From contig NZ_MUKP01000003.1 of NCBI RefSeq assembly GCF_002081715.1, positions 62,001-126,000 of the forward strand: a stretch of DNA of 64,000 nucleotides. Direction: 5' to 3'. The position numbers were made by a program, and so were the translations under genes. How positions within the stretch are numbered: position 1 is the first letter of the stretch; each line of letters begins with the position of its first letter. Shown here one piece after another: positions 26,088-36,742 of this stretch. The notes below the pieces were generated by a model. The model had not been told where the DNA came from and made no database searches. It saw only the letters and a list, made by a program, of their open reading frames with translations. Source of the stretch: Nocardia donostiensis. Lineage in GTDB: Bacteria; Actinomycetota; Actinomycetes; Mycobacteriales; Mycobacteriaceae.

Positions 26088-27245
26088 GTGGCACGGGATT
26101 ACTACGGACTGCTCGGCGTCGGGAAAAATGCTACCGACACCGAGCTCAAACGCGCCTACCGGAAGCTGGCTCGCGAACTGCATCCCGACGTCAACCCCGA
26201 TGAGGCGGCGCAGGCCAGGTTCAAAGAGGTTTCCGCGGCCTACGAAGTGCTGACGGACCCGGAGAAGCGGCGCATCGTCGATATGGGCGGCGATCCGCTC
26301 GAGTCCGGCGGCGGCGCGGGTGGCGGTTTCGGTGGCGCCGGTTTCGGCGGGCTCGGCGATGTGTTCGAGGCGTTCTTCGGCGGGATGAGCGGCGCTCAGG
26401 GGGGCGGCCGCGCACCGCGCGGGCGCGTGCAACCGGGCGCGGATTCCCTGGTTCGCACCCGGCTGAGCCTCGCCGAATGCGCCGTCGGCGTCACCAAGCA
26501 TCTGACCGTGGACACCGCGATCCTCTGCGATCTGTGCCATGGTTCGGGCACCAACGGCAAGTCCAAGGCGGTGCGCTGCGAAACCTGCGGCGGAGCCGGT
26601 GAAGTCCAGTCCGTGCAGCGTTCCTTCCTCGGTCAGGTGCTGACCTCGCGGCCGTGCCCTACCTGCCGCGGCGCCGGTGAGACGATCCCCGACCCCTGCC
26701 GCAAATGCGGCGGCGACGGCCGGGTGCGCGCCCGCCGTGAGATCGCGGCGCCCATCCCGGCCGGTGTCGCCAACGGTATGCGGGTGCGGCTGGCCGCCCA
26801 GGGCGAGGTCGGGCCGGGCGGCGGCCACGCCGGTGACCTGTATGTGGAGGTCGTGGAACAACCGCACGACGTGTTCGTCCGCGACGGCGACGACCTGCAC
26901 TGCACCGTTCGTGTGCCCATGGTCGACGCGGCGCTGGGCACCACGGTCGTGATCGACACCATCCTCGACGGACCGACCGAACTGACCATCCCGGCGGGCA
27001 CTCAGCCGGGCGAGATCTCGGTCCTGCGCGGGCATGGGATGCCGCGGCTGCGTTCCGGTGCGCGCGGTGATCTGATGGCTCACCTCGATATCGTCATCCC
27101 GACCAAACTGGACAGTAAGCAGACCGATCTGCTGCGCAAATACAAGGGGATGCGTGAGCGCGACCGAGCCGAGGTGATGTCGGCGCAGTCCGAGCACAGC
27201 AGCGGTCTGTTCGCCCGGTTGCGGGCCTCGTTCAGCGGACGCTGA
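26088..27245 (+). CDS. dnaJ: Chaperone DnaJ (DnaJ2 type)
   Basis: A 385-residue type I J-protein. The J domain holds HPD in [12 protein letters not shown], then a Gly-rich stretch. Four CxxCxGxG zinc repeats follow: [24 protein letters not shown] and CRKCGGDG. The C-terminal client-binding domains are complete. It stimulates DnaK ATPase and delivers unfolded proteins. The start is GTG 26088. It lies directly after hrcA, as in other actinobacteria. Confidence 0.96.
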   Translation: MARDYYGLLGVGKNATDTELKRAYRKLARELHPDVNPDEAAQARFKEVSAAYEVLTDPEKRRIVDMGGDPLESGGGAGGGFGGAGFGGLGDVFEAFFGGMSGAQGGGRAPRGRVQPGADSLVRTRLSLAECAVGVTKHLTVDTAILCDLCHGSGTNGKSKAVRCETCGGAGEVQSVQRSFLGQVLTSRPCPTCRGAGETIPDPCRKCGGDGRVRARREIAAPIPAGVANGMRVRLAAQGEVGPGGGHAGDLYVEVVEQPHDVFVRDGDDLHCTVRVPMVDAALGTTVVIDTILDGPTELTIPAGTQPGEISVLRGHGMPRLRSGARGDLMAHLDIVIPTKLDSKQTDLLRKYKGMRERDRAEVMSAQSEHSSGLFARLRASFSGR

Positions 27246-27986
27246 TTGGCGGCCACGGTTTTCTACCTCGACGACATCCCGGAACCGGGCGCCGTCGCGG
27301 TACTCGACGGTCCCGAGGGCAGGCACGCGGCCACCGTGCGGCGGATCCGGGTCGGCGAGCCCATCACGCTGTCGGATGGTCGCGGTCTGCTCGCCGACAC
27401 CGAAGTCGTTGCCGCGCAGCGTGACCGGCTGGAGTTGGCGGTGCGCAACCGCGGCCGGGTCGAGCCGGTGTCACCGCAGGTGACCGTGGTGCAGGCGCTG
27501 CCGAAATCCGACCGTTCGGAGCTGGCTGTCGAGCTGATGACCGAAGCGGGGGCGGATGTGATCGTGCCGTGGCAGGCGGCTCGCTGTGTCGCCAGATGGG
27601 AAGCCAAGGCGGACAAGGGTGTCGGGAAATGGCGTGCTGCGGCCCGTGCTGCAGCGCGGCAGTCCCGCCGCGCCTATATCCCGGAAGTGACCGGCCTGCA
27701 CCGCACTCCGGATCTGCTGACCGCGGTGCGCGCGGCGAAGGACGCGGGTGCGGTGGTGGCCGCGCTGCACGAATCCGGCACCGCGAAATTCACCGAGCTG
27801 CCCTGGGACACGGCGGCCTCGGCCATGTTGATCGTCGGCCCGGAAGGCGGGGTGGACGAGGCGGAACTGACGGCGTTGGCTCAGGCGGGCGCCGATGTGG
27901 TGCTGCTCGGCCCGACGGTGTTGCGCACCTCCACCGCCGCCGCGGTCGCACTCGGCGCGCTCGGCGCGCTCACCGCCCGCTGGTAG
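27246..27986 (+). CDS. rsmE: 16S rRNA m3U1498 methyltransferase RsmE
   Basis: A 246-residue SPOUT-class methyltransferase starting at TTG 27246, immediately after the dnaJ stop. The N-terminal PUA-like domain includes EGRHAATVRRIRVGE. The C-terminal knot carries the SAM-binding sequences LIVGPEGGVDEAEL and LGPTVLRTSTAAAVALG. It methylates U1498 of 16S rRNA. The zero gap to dnaJ and rare TTG start suggest translational coupling. Confidence 0.93.
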   Translation: MAATVFYLDDIPEPGAVAVLDGPEGRHAATVRRIRVGEPITLSDGRGLLADTEVVAAQRDRLELAVRNRGRVEPVSPQVTVVQALPKSDRSELAVELMTEAGADVIVPWQAARCVARWEAKADKGVGKWRAAARAAARQSRRAYIPEVTGLHRTPDLLTAVRAAKDAGAVVAALHESGTAKFTELPWDTAASAMLIVGPEGGVDEAELTALAQAGADVVLLGPTVLRTSTAAAVALGALGALTARW

Positions 27987-28019
27987 ACCGGGTCAGATGT
28001 GGACAACTGATAATTCACT

Positions 28020-28047
28020 GTGACCTGTCGGTGCCGCGCGTTAAACT
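28020..28047 (+). promoter_or_regulatory. Possible phoH promoter
   Basis: GTGACC (28020-28025) and TAAACT (28042-28047) are separated by 16 bp and precede phoH by 75 bp. This fits a housekeeping-type promoter moderately well. Confidence 0.4.
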
Positions 28048-28121
28048 TTCAGCACGGATGCGGACCGCAGCAATCCGTATAGCAGCAGCTCCGAGACCGG
28101 AAAGTAGGCCATAGCCACTAC

Positions 28122-29228
28122 GTGAGAGCACAAGGCGAGACAGGCGACCAGAACATCTCCGCAGTCGGCGACGGCGCTGGCGGCGCTGGCGCCCCGGCGG
28201 CACGTGAGGTGCGCTCCAGCATCGAGCTGGCCCCCGAATCCGTATTCCCGTTCCTCGGCTCCGCCGACGAGAACCTGCGAGAGCTCGAGCAGTTGCTCGC
28301 CGCCGATATCCACGTCCGCGGCAATATGGTGACGCTCACCGGCAAAGCCACCGATGTGGCACACGCCGAGCGGGTCGTCGAGCAACTCGTCGCGCTGACC
28401 GGCCGCAACCGAGTCGTCACGCCCGAGGCGGTGCGCCACACCGTCTCCATGCTCACCGAGGGTCTCTCCGAATCGCCCGCCGAGGTGCTCAGCCTCGACA
28501 TCCTGTCCCGGCGCGGCAAGACCATCCGCCCCAAAACTCTCAACCAGAAACGCTACGTCGACGCCATCGACGCCAACACCATCGTGTTCGGTATCGGCCC
28601 CGCCGGCACCGGCAAGACTTACTTGGCGATGGCCAAAGCCGTCCAGGCCCTGCAGACCAAGCAGGTCAACCGCATCATCCTCACCCGCCCCGCGGTGGAG
28701 GCGGGGGAGCGGCTCGGCTTCCTGCCCGGCACGCTCAACGAGAAGATCGACCCGTACCTGCGCCCGCTCTATGACGCCCTGCACGACATGATGGACCCCG
28801 AAGCCATCCCCAAGCTGATGGCGGCCGGGGTCATCGAGGTCGCGCCCCTGGCGTATATGCGCGGCCGTACGATCAACGACTCGTTCATCATCCTGGACGA
28901 GGCGCAGAACACCACCGCCGAGCAGATGAAGATGTTCCTGACCAGGCTCGGGTTCGGTTCGAAGATCGTGGTGACCGGTGACGTCACCCAGGTCGATCTG
29001 CCGACGGGCGCCCGGTCGGGGTTGCGGGCGGCGACGGAGATCCTCGGCGAGATCGACGATATTCATTTCGCCGAGCTGACCAGCAGCGATGTGGTTCGGC
29101 ACCGGCTGGTGTCCGATATCGTCGACGCCTACGACCGGTTCGAGGCCGAAACCGGATCGCAGGTGACGGCGCATATGACCGGGAATCGGGCGCAGCGGCG
29201 CGCGGCGGGCCGTGCGGGCAGGCGGTGA
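28122..29228 (+). CDS. phoH: PhoH-family ATPase
   Basis: A 368-residue P-loop protein of the PhoH/PhoL type. Walker A GPAGTGKT is at 159-166, Walker B is FIILDEAQN, and a C-terminal RNA-binding-like basic tail ends AQRRAAGRAGRR. The N-terminal ~100 residues resemble a KH-like nucleic-acid domain. GTG 28122 is used. PhoL is commonly next to ybeY, as here, and the pair is linked to rRNA processing. Direct targets are not known from sequence. Confidence 0.92.
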   Translation: MRAQGETGDQNISAVGDGAGGAGAPAAREVRSSIELAPESVFPFLGSADENLRELEQLLAADIHVRGNMVTLTGKATDVAHAERVVEQLVALTGRNRVVTPEAVRHTVSMLTEGLSESPAEVLSLDILSRRGKTIRPKTLNQKRYVDAIDANTIVFGIGPAGTGKTYLAMAKAVQALQTKQVNRIILTRPAVEAGERLGFLPGTLNEKIDPYLRPLYDALHDMMDPEAIPKLMAAGVIEVAPLAYMRGRTINDSFIILDEAQNTTAEQMKMFLTRLGFGSKIVVTGDVTQVDLPTGARSGLRAATEILGEIDDIHFAELTSSDVVRHRLVSDIVDAYDRFEAETGSQVTAHMTGNRAQRRAAGRAGRR

Positions 29229-29343
29229 GGCGTACCTCCGCCTTCGCTCCGGCCATGCGCATTTCCGGGTACCTCCCGCATTCGTTCGGGGTGTGGGCGG
29301 TCTGGGGGGCGGGCTACGCCCGGACGCGCCGTAGACTGACCGG

Positions 29344-29892
29344 GTGAGTATCGAGATCGCCAACGAGTCGGGTATGGACGTACCCGAGGAAGACCTGGTA
29401 GGTGTCGCCCGGTTCGTGATCGCTCGGATGGATGTGCACCCGGCCGCCGAGTTGTCGATGGTGCTCGTCGATCTCGACACCATGGCCGATCTGCACATGC
29501 GTTGGATGGACCTGCCTGGCCCCACCGACGTCATGTCCTTCCCGATGGACGAACTCGAGCCCGGCGGCCGCCCCGACAGTCCGGAACCCGGCCCGTCCAT
29601 GCTGGGCGATATCGTGCTGTGCCCCGAGTTCGCGCTCGGCCAGGCACGCACGGCCGGGCATTCGCTCGACCACGAACTGGCGCTGCTCACCGTGCACGGT
29701 GTGCTCCACCTGCTCGGCTACGACCATGCCGAGCCGGAGGAGGAAAAGGAGATGTTCACGCTGCAGGCGCGGCTGCTCCAGGAGTGGTACGAGAGCTTGC
29801 GCGAGGCGGCCCGTCGCGCCGAACTCGCCGAACGCGATGCGCGGCTGCTGGGGAAGGCCGGTTTCACGACCCCGGGTGAACCGACAGCGTGA
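29344..29892 (+). CDS. ybeY: Endoribonuclease YbeY
   Basis: A 182-residue metalloprotein. The H3xH5xH zinc motif [11 protein letters not shown] occupies residues 118-128, and [10 protein letters not shown] precedes it. YbeY takes part in 16S rRNA 3'-end maturation and ribosome quality control. TAGACT at 29332-29337 ends 6 nt before GTG 29344, so it probably has its own leaderless transcript despite the phoH neighbour. The stop overlaps the next GTG (GTGA). Confidence 0.95.
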   Translation: MSIEIANESGMDVPEEDLVGVARFVIARMDVHPAAELSMVLVDLDTMADLHMRWMDLPGPTDVMSFPMDELEPGGRPDSPEPGPSMLGDIVLCPEFALGQARTAGHSLDHELALLTVHGVLHLLGYDHAEPEEEKEMFTLQARLLQEWYESLREAARRAELAERDARLLGKAGFTTPGEPTA

Positions 29893-31223
29893 GCGAACTG
29901 ACCCTGCTCGTCCTCGCTGTCCTGCTCGTTCCTGTCGGCGGCGTATTCGCGGCCGTCGACTCGGCGCTCAACACCGTTTCACCGGCCCGTCTCGACGATA
30001 TGGTGCGCGCGGAACGTCCGGGTGCGGCGCGGCTGCGCCGGGTCGTTGCGGATCGGCCGCGCTATGTGAATCTGATGGTGCTGCTGCGCATCCTGTGCGA
30101 GATCACCGCGACCGTGCTACTGGCTGCCGCCCTGATCACCGTACTGGCCAGCGGCTGGGCGCTGCTGGTCACCGCCGTGGTCATGGTGGTGGTCGACTAT
30201 GTCGTCATCGGTGTCGCGCCGCGCACCCTCGGCAGACAGCACGCGTATTCGATCGCCCTGGTTGCGGCGCTGCCGTTGCAGTTCATCGGTGCTGTGCTCA
30301 GCCCGGTCAGCAGGCTGCTCATCCTCGTCGGTAATGCGCTCACCCCGGGTAAGGGTTTCCGCAACGGGCCGTTTGCGTCCGAGATCGAGCTGCGCGAAGT
30401 GGTCGATATGGCCCGCGAACGCGGTGTGGTGGCCGACGACGAACGCCGCATGATCCAGTCGGTGTTCGAACTCGGCGACACCACCGCGCGGGCGGTGATG
30501 GTACCGCGCACCGAAATGGTGTGGATCGAAGCGGATAAATCGGTGGCCCAGGCGACATCGCTGGCTGTGCGCAGCGGTCATTCGCGTGTCCCGGTGATCG
30601 GGGAGAACATCGATGACATCCTCGGCGTGGTGTATCTGAAAGACCTTGTCCCCTATGCCGATCGGGGGCGCCGGGTACCGGTGCGGGAGGTGATGCGTCC
30701 GGCGGTGTTCATGCCCGATTCGAAACCGCTGGACGAACTGCTGGACGAAATGCAGCGCCGCCGCAACCATATGGCGCTGCTGGTCGACGAGTACGGCGGC
30801 ATCGCAGGCCTGGTCACCATCGAGGACGTGCTGGAGGAGATCGTCGGCGAGATCGCCGATGAATACGATACCGGCGAAACACCGCCGATCGAGGAACTCG
30901 GTGACGGCCGCTACCGGGTTTCGGCGCGGCTGCCGATCGACGACCTCGGCGAGGTGTACGGGCTCGATATCGAGGACGAGGACGTCGACACGGTCGGCGG
31001 GCTGCTCGCGCACGAACTCGGCCGGGTACCGCTGCCCGGCTCCGAAGTCGTCGCGCACGGGCTGCTGCTGCGCGGCGAGGGCGGCGCGGACGCGCGGGGA
31101 CGGGTGCGGGTGCACACCGTGGTGGTGGAGCGGGCGCCGAGCGAGCCCGCGGAATCGGACGACTCCGGCTCGGACCGGGATCGCCCGGCCGGCCGGGACG
31201 ATGAGGGAGACGCCCATGATTGA
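29889..31223 (+). CDS. CNNM/CorC-family membrane protein (hemolysin-C like)
   Basis: A 444-residue protein. The N-terminal DUF21/CNNM domain has a first helix [18 protein letters not shown] and three further membrane segments. Two CBS domains follow (from [16 protein letters not shown] to [11 protein letters not shown]), then a CorC_HlyC domain. Relatives are linked to Mg2+ or other divalent-cation efflux. It overlaps ybeY by 4 bp and reaches into the next gene, so it belongs to the ybeY-era operon. Confidence 0.9.
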   Translation: MSELTLLVLAVLLVPVGGVFAAVDSALNTVSPARLDDMVRAERPGAARLRRVVADRPRYVNLMVLLRILCEITATVLLAAALITVLASGWALLVTAVVMVVVDYVVIGVAPRTLGRQHAYSIALVAALPLQFIGAVLSPVSRLLILVGNALTPGKGFRNGPFASEIELREVVDMARERGVVADDERRMIQSVFELGDTTARAVMVPRTEMVWIEADKSVAQATSLAVRSGHSRVPVIGENIDDILGVVYLKDLVPYADRGRRVPVREVMRPAVFMPDSKPLDELLDEMQRRRNHMALLVDEYGGIAGLVTIEDVLEEIVGEIADEYDTGETPPIEELGDGRYRVSARLPIDDLGEVYGLDIEDEDVDTVGGLLAHELGRVPLPGSEVVAHGLLLRGEGGADARGRVRVHTVVVERAPSEPAESDDSGSDRDRPAGRDDEGDAHD

Positions 31224-31566
31224 ATTGGATGCCGAGGACAACAAGCTGGTGGTGCTGGCCCGTGGTGCGCTCGGCCGCACCGGCGGCGGCAGCGGAGCCG
31301 CGATCCGCGATACCGATGGCCGTACCTACGCCGCGGGCGAGGTGGAGTTGCAGGCGCTGCGGTTGACGGCGTTGCAGGCCGTGGTCGCGGCCGCTGTCTC
31401 CAGTGGCGCCGAAGGATTCGAGGCAGCGGTGGTGGTCGGCGGCCGGTTCGCCGATGCGGGTGTCGCAGCGGTGCGTGAGATGTCGCCGCAGGCGCGGATC
31501 GTGTTCACCGACCGCGCGGGCGCGGTATTCGATATCGCGGAGGGTTTCGAGGTCCACGATGGCTGA
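31216..31566 (+). CDS. Cytidine-deaminase-fold protein lacking zinc ligands
   Basis: A 116-residue protein overlapping both neighbours (8 bp each). Its layout, [25 protein letters not shown] then FEAAVVVGG, follows the cytidine deaminase fold. However, the catalytic C/H-A-E is replaced by VEL and no PCxxC is present. It is therefore unlikely to deaminate. The same small protein occupies this spot between the CBS protein and era in mycobacteria (Rv2365c, from memory), so it is conserved despite lacking the active site. A binding or regulatory role is inferred. Confidence 0.75.
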   Translation: MIELDAEDNKLVVLARGALGRTGGGSGAAIRDTDGRTYAAGEVELQALRLTALQAVVAAAVSSGAEGFEAAVVVGGRFADAGVAAVREMSPQARIVFTDRAGAVFDIAEGFEVHDG

Positions 31567-32473
31567 GCGCACCGACGGTGAATTCCGTTCCGGTTTCGTC
31601 TGTTTCGTCGGTCGACCGAACACCGGTAAATCGACGTTGACGAATGCGCTGGTCGGCGCGAAGATCGCGATCACCTCGTCGCGCCCGCAGACGACGCGGC
31701 ACACCATCCGCGGCATTGTGCACCGCGAGCATGCGCAGCTGATCCTGGTCGACACCCCCGGCCTGCACCGCCCACGCACCCTGCTCGGGCAGCGTCTCAA
31801 CGATCTGGTGCGCGATACCTATTCCGAGGTCGATGTGATCGCGCTGTGCATTCCGGCCGACGAGAAGATCGGGCCCGGCGACCGGTGGATCGTGCAGCAG
31901 GTCAAGCAGATGGCGCCCCGCACGACACTGCTCGGCGTGGTCACCAAGATCGACAAGGTGAGCCGCGACCAGATCGCCGCCCAGCTGCTCGCGGTCTCGC
32001 AACTGCTCGGCCCGGACACCGACGTGGTGCCGGTATCGGCGGTGCGGGGCGAGCAGGTGGAGGTGCTCGTCGATGTCATCGCCTCGAAGATGCCGGAAGG
32101 CCCTGCCTTTTATCCCGACGGCGAGCTGACCGACGAGCCCGAAGAAACTCTGATGGCGGAGCTGATCCGGGAAGCAGCGCTGGAAGGTGTGCGCGACGAG
32201 CTGCCGCATTCACTGGCCGTGGTCATCGAAGAGGTGCTGCCGTACGAGGGCCGCGAGGACATGCTCGATGTGCATGCCCTGCTGTATGTGGAGCGGCCGA
32301 GCCAGAAAGCCATCGTCATCGGCAAGGGGGGTTCCCGGCTCAAAGAGGTCGGTACCAACGCCCGCAAGCAGATCGAACACATCCTCGGTACCCGGATCTA
32401 TCTGAACCTGCATGTGAAGATCGCCAAGGATTGGCAGCGCGACCCCAAACAACTCGGCAAACTCGGCTTCTGA
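31559..32473 (+). CDS. era: GTPase Era
   Basis: A 304-residue Era. G1 is GRPNTGKST at 18-26, G3 is DTPGLHRP and G4 is TKID. The C-terminal KH domain carries VIGKGGSRLKEVG. Era binds the 3' end of 16S rRNA during 30S assembly. ATG 31559 overlaps the upstream gene by 8 bp, which indicates coupling; the earlier in-frame codons are within that gene. Confidence 0.96.
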   Translation: MAERTDGEFRSGFVCFVGRPNTGKSTLTNALVGAKIAITSSRPQTTRHTIRGIVHREHAQLILVDTPGLHRPRTLLGQRLNDLVRDTYSEVDVIALCIPADEKIGPGDRWIVQQVKQMAPRTTLLGVVTKIDKVSRDQIAAQLLAVSQLLGPDTDVVPVSAVRGEQVEVLVDVIASKMPEGPAFYPDGELTDEPEETLMAELIREAALEGVRDELPHSLAVVIEEVLPYEGREDMLDVHALLYVERPSQKAIVIGKGGSRLKEVGTNARKQIEHILGTRIYLNLHVKIAKDWQRDPKQLGKLGF

Positions 32474-32533
32474 CCAGGTGCGGAGGGTTAGCCGCGTGTC
32501 GTGCCGACTCTCGTGCGGTGCACGCGTCCGCTG

Positions 32534-33970
32534 TCACCACCAGGGTTCGGGGCGCTGCCGATCCCAGTGCAGCTCCTGCTCCAGTTGCGCCGCAACCGAA
32601 ACCAGCCGCGGTTCGCTGGACGCGGTACCCATCAGTTGGGCGCCCACCGGCAGGCCTGCGTCGGTGAACCCCGCGGGGACGTTGATGCTGGGCCAGCCGA
32701 GGACGTTCCACGGCCAGGTGTAGGGGCAGGCGGCGGTGATCAGGCTGTTGGTTGCGCCGACCCCGATCCCGTCGATCTCCTCGACCCGAGGCGCGGGGGT
32801 GGCGGTGGTCGGGGCGAGAACCAGGTCGTAGTTGTCGAAGAAGGAGCCGAAGCGCCGGTGCAGCAGCGGTTCGATCCGGCGCGCAGCGAACAGGGTGGGA
32901 CCGCCGAGGATACCGCCGAGACGGATATTGGCCATGGTGCGCGGATCGACCCGCGCCCCGGGCATAGACCGGTGCACGGCGCGGATACCGGCCATCGAGC
33001 GCGGCAGGAACGAGGCGCCGACCAGCAGTCCGTAATGGATATCGGCCACCGTCACGGTGTGGCCGAGGGTGCGCAGCGCGGTGGCGATACGGCGCACGCC
33101 CGCTTCGACTTCCGGGTCGAGCGCGGTTGGGGTGGCGGTGAACGGGATGCGCAACGATAGGGCGATCCGTAACCGGCCGGGATCGCGGCCGACCATATCG
33201 CGCAGGGTGAGCGGCGCAGGCGTGTGCCGATCGCCGGGGTGCGGGCCTGCAGCGGCGTCGAGTAGCAGCGCGGCGTCGGCGACGGTGCGGGCGAGCGGAC
33301 CGTGCACGGTGAGCCCGTGGAACGCTTCGGGTAGCGGCCAGGTGGAGATGCGCCCGCGTTGCGGTTTGATCCCGACCAGGTTCGTCCACGCCGCCGGGAT
33401 ACGCACCGATCCCGCACCGTCGGAACCGAGCGCGGCGGGCACCAGCCCGGCCGCGACTGCCGCCGCCGAACCACCGGAGGAGCCGCCGGGGGTGTGGTCG
33501 CGCTGCCACGGGTTGCGGGTGCAGCCGAACGCCGCGCTACTGGTGAACGGTAGCTGCCCGTATTCGCAGGTATTGGTTTTGCCGACGATCACCGCGCCCG
33601 CGGCCCGCAGCCGCCGCACCGGCTCGGCGTCCTCGGTTTTCGGTAGGAAATCCCCGCCTACGCCGAACGCTGTCGTTTCCCCCGCTATATCGGTGTCGTC
33701 TTTGATCGCGATCGGCACCCCGAGCAGCGGCAGCCGCTCCCCGGCCGCGATACGCCGGTCTGCCTCCTGTGCTTCGGCGAGCGCCCGTTCCCGGCGCACC
33801 ACCCGGAATGCATTGAGCCCGGTTTGGCTGGCCTCGATGCGATCCAGCACGTCGGTGGTGGCTTCGGTGGATCCGACCGTGCCCGCGGCGATCGCCTCCG
33901 CCAACGCCGCAGCCCCCAGTTCGCTCACCCGGCGCTCGGTCCGATCCATGCTGTCATCGGGCACGGCCAT
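32534..33970 (-). CDS. Amidase-signature hydrolase
   Basis: A 478-residue amidase-signature enzyme. The Ser-cisSer-Lys triad is visible as Lys90 (IAIKDD), the cis-Ser in PGGSSGGSAA near 164-165, and the nucleophile Ser188 in GSDGAGSVR. It hydrolyses amide bonds; substrates vary widely across the family. It lies convergent to era and divergent from recO, the place of amiA2 in M. tuberculosis. It shows no link to GatCAB. Confidence 0.9.
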   Translation of the reverse strand: MAVPDDSMDRTERRVSELGAAALAEAIAAGTVGSTEATTDVLDRIEASQTGLNAFRVVRRERALAEAQEADRRIAAGERLPLLGVPIAIKDDTDIAGETTAFGVGGDFLPKTEDAEPVRRLRAAGAVIVGKTNTCEYGQLPFTSSAAFGCTRNPWQRDHTPGGSSGGSAAAVAAGLVPAALGSDGAGSVRIPAAWTNLVGIKPQRGRISTWPLPEAFHGLTVHGPLARTVADAALLLDAAAGPHPGDRHTPAPLTLRDMVGRDPGRLRIALSLRIPFTATPTALDPEVEAGVRRIATALRTLGHTVTVADIHYGLLVGASFLPRSMAGIRAVHRSMPGARVDPRTMANIRLGGILGGPTLFAARRIEPLLHRRFGSFFDNYDLVLAPTTATPAPRVEEIDGIGVGATNSLITAACPYTWPWNVLGWPSINVPAGFTDAGLPVGAQLMGTASSEPRLVSVAAQLEQELHWDRQRPEPWW

Positions 33971-34142
33971 GTGATCTCCGTCTCGTCGGGGTCATCTCAT
34001 GCACCGTAACTCCAATCTGGTCAAGCGTCCATCTTTGGTTCGGTCCGGTTCGTCACGGGAACGGGCGATCGCCACGAAGCGGAGACGTTTCACCGCGCCG
34101 AGCCTGGTCATGGCCGTCGGTGGTCCATGCAAGACTGTGGTC

Positions 34143-34928
34143 GTGCGTTTGTATCGGGATCACGCTGTGGTGCTGCGCCAGCACAAGCTGGGGGAGGCGG
34201 ATCGGATCGTCACGCTGTTGACGCGCCAGTACGGGCTGGTGCGCGCCGTGGCCAAAGGGGTGCGACGGACCAGATCGCGATTCGGGGCGCGGCTGGAGCC
34301 GTTCGCCTATATCGACGTGCAACTGCATCCCGGCCGGAACCTGGACACGATCACCCAGGTACACACCATGGAGGCGTTCGCGCCCGGCATCATCGACGAC
34401 TACGGCCGCTACACCACCGCCTGTGCCGTCCTGGAAACCGCGGAACGGCTCGCCGGTGAGGAACACGCCCCTGCCCCGCGCCTGCACACCCTCACTGCGG
34501 GCGCATTACGAGCCATCGCCGCAGGGCAACGCCCACACGAACTGATTCTGGACGCCTACCTGCTGCGCGCCATGGCCTACGCGGGCTGGGCTCCGGCCCT
34601 GGACGAATGCGCCCGCTGCGCCACACCCGGACCGCATCGCGCCTTCCACGTCGCCGCCGGCGGCGCGGTCTGCGTGCACTGCCGTCCACCCGGTGCGACC
34701 ACCCCTGCCCCCGCTGTGCTCGACCTGCTGCTCGCCCTGCGCCGCGGTGACTGGGACGGTATCGACACCGTTCCCGAAGCGGTGCGCCGCCAGGCCAGCG
34801 GTCTTGTTGCCGCGCACCTGCAATGGCATCTGGAGCGTCAGCTGCGCACTTTGCCACTGATCGAACGCTCCCGCGTCACGTCCGGGGGTGCGCACTTCGA
34901 CACCGCCCTGGCGGTACCAGGAACCTGA
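34143..34928 (+). CDS. recO: DNA repair protein RecO
   Basis: A 261-residue RecO. The N-terminal OB fold starts VRLYRDHAVVLRQHKLGEADRIV, and the C-terminal zinc finger has CARC and CVHC pairs. It loads RecA on SSB-coated DNA with RecR. The start is GTG 34143, six bases after AAGACT (34131-34136), which suggests a leaderless mRNA; a longer open frame upstream is not conserved. Confidence 0.93.
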   Translation: MRLYRDHAVVLRQHKLGEADRIVTLLTRQYGLVRAVAKGVRRTRSRFGARLEPFAYIDVQLHPGRNLDTITQVHTMEAFAPGIIDDYGRYTTACAVLETAERLAGEEHAPAPRLHTLTAGALRAIAAGQRPHELILDAYLLRAMAYAGWAPALDECARCATPGPHRAFHVAAGGAVCVHCRPPGATTPAPAVLDLLLALRRGDWDGIDTVPEAVRRQASGLVAAHLQWHLERQLRTLPLIERSRVTSGGAHFDTALAVPGT

Positions 34929-35513
34929 GCCGCGCAGCGGTACCCCCCGCGCCTGCGGCTCCCGGTGCGGGCATTCCGGTTCACTTCACGACCTGATCCC
35001 TCGGCGCGGCCAGGACGGGCGAGGACGACCGGTGCACGCTTCGGGAACTGAACTCACGCAGGGCCGACGAGTAAGGCGGGCGACTGTCTCGCGCTGGAAG
35101 GCGGTCTGCGTACTTTCTGGCCTCGAGGGCGTTGAACCTGCCACGGAACGTGGCGGTATACGGGGTGCTCGCGTGGCCGGGTGAGCCCGGATAGACCATG
35201 CTCGGCGGCGCCGGCTGCCGGTGGAAGTGACCGGCGTTCACATTCGATCTGGCCGGTATTGTCGCTACCCAGCCCTGATTGTGCGTGAGCACCGCGTCGT
35301 TCCTGGCGGCGGCGACTGCACAGTTCGACTCTCACGGTGCTGGCCCGCTGACGCACCGTCGACGACGACCTCCGCTCGATCCGGCTCCCGCGGGCGCTGT
35401 CGGATTCGGGGCGGAATGGATTTCCTCGCGCAGGGCCGGGCGAGTACCCAGGCTTTTCTCCTGATCGGGCGGCACTGTATCGGCCCCGCACCTGCATCGT
35501 GCAGGATGGACGG
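34929..35513. other. Intergenic region between recO and uppS
   Basis: 585 bp with no gene I can support; the open frames on either strand have unlikely composition. CAGGAT at 35502-35507 ends 6 nt before the uppS GTG and may be its -10 box. Otherwise I see nothing distinctive. Confidence 0.45.
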
Positions 35514-36317
35514 GTGATCCTGCGTCGTGACTCAGCCGGCCCGTCCGAAAGCGTCCGCACCGTCCGCCCGCCGTCACCGCATCCTTCGGGGGCGCGTCCG
35601 CCGCAGCTGCCGCCGGAGCTGGTGCCCAAACATGTGGCGCTGGTGATGGACGGCAACGGGCGTTGGGCGCAGGAGCGTGGGCTGCCGCGCACTGCCGGTC
35701 ACGAGCGCGGCGAGGCGGTGTTGTTGGATACCGTGGAGGGCTGTATCGAGATCGGCGTCAAATGGCTGTCGGCGTACGCTTTCTCCACCGAGAACTGGCG
35801 GCGCAGCCCGGAGGAGGTGCGCTTTCTGATGGGCTTCAACCGTGATGTGATCCGCCGCCGCCGCGACGAAATGCACGAGATGGGCGTGCGGGTGCGCTGG
35901 GCCGGGCGGCGGCCGCGGTTGTGGCGCAGCGTGATCAAGGAGCTGGAAGCCGCGCAGGAGCTCACCAAGGACAACACGGTGATGACGCTCACCATGTGCG
36001 TCAACTACGGTGGCCGGGCCGAAATCGCCGATGCGGCACGGGAAATCGCGCGTCGGGTAGCGGCCGGGGAGTTGGACCCGGAGAAGGTGAACGAGGCGAC
36101 GCTCGCGCGTTATCTGGACGAGCCGGATATGCCCGATGTCGATCTGTTTCTGCGCCCATCGGGCGAATATCGCAGTTCGAACTTCCTGATCTGGCAGTCC
36201 GCGTACGCCGAATTCGTCTATCAGAACACGCTGTTCCCGGATTTCGACCGCCGTAACCTCTGGGATGCCTGCCTCGCCTACGCCCAGCGCGATCGCCGGT
36301 TCGGTGGCGCGAAATGA
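35514..36317 (+). CDS. uppS: Polyprenyl diphosphate synthase UppS (decaprenyl type)
   Basis: A 267-residue cis-prenyltransferase. [19 protein letters not shown] holds the catalytic Asp and the diphosphate loop, [18 protein letters not shown] follows, and [16 protein letters not shown] is the isopentenyl-diphosphate site. It makes the lipid carrier for peptidoglycan and arabinogalactan synthesis; the mycobacterial orthologue makes decaprenyl diphosphate. GTG 35514 is preferred because both AGGA and a CAGGAT box lie just upstream; GTG 35499 is the alternative. Confidence 0.95.
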   Translation: MILRRDSAGPSESVRTVRPPSPHPSGARPPQLPPELVPKHVALVMDGNGRWAQERGLPRTAGHERGEAVLLDTVEGCIEIGVKWLSAYAFSTENWRRSPEEVRFLMGFNRDVIRRRRDEMHEMGVRVRWAGRRPRLWRSVIKELEAAQELTKDNTVMTLTMCVNYGGRAEIADAAREIARRVAAGELDPEKVNEATLARYLDEPDMPDVDLFLRPSGEYRSSNFLIWQSAYAEFVYQNTLFPDFDRRNLWDACLAYAQRDRRFGGAK

Positions 36318-36742
36318 GCGGTGAGCAGGAGACGGGCTCGGCGCTGGAACCGTCGCTGGAATTGCAGGCGCGCGCCGGAGCGTGTCTGGGGCTCTACGAC
36401 GTGGATGTGCGGGTCGACAACGACGGTTCGCTGCGTTTCGACTATCAGGGCGCCCTGTGCTCGCTCGGTGCGATGACGCTCACGCCCGGTCTGGACGTGC
36501 TGACCCTGACCTGTGTGCTGGCCTGGGACCGGCCCCTCAAACCGCAGCTGCACAAACGTGTCGCCGAACGCAACAATTCGCTGCAGTTCGGCTCGATCAC
36601 CGTGATCGGGCACGGCAAACTCGCCGATGTGATCCTGCGCTACACCTTCCCGGCGGCCGGGCTCGACGATCAGGCGCTGGCTACGATGCTGCTGCTGGTG
36701 CTGTCCGGGGCGGGGCAGGCGCGCCGGGGTCTGCTGCCCTGA
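36314..36742 (+). CDS. YbjN/T3SS-chaperone-fold protein of unknown function
   Basis: A 142-residue protein translationally coupled to uppS (ATGA). It has the YbjN-like pattern of a beta-alpha sandwich: [30 protein letters not shown], then the long [15 protein letters not shown] helix. The gene holds the same place after uppS in mycobacteria (Rv2360c). Function is not known. Confidence 0.75.
   Translation: MSGEQETGSALEPSLELQARAGACLGLYDVDVRVDNDGSLRFDYQGALCSLGAMTLTPGLDVLTLTCVLAWDRPLKPQLHKRVAERNNSLQFGSITVIGHGKLADVILRYTFPAAGLDDQALATMLLLVLSGAGQARRGLLP

Noticed and set aside
34981..35292. 103-codon minus-strand frame between recO and uppS
   Set aside because: No RBS, unlikely amino acid composition, no recognised motif.
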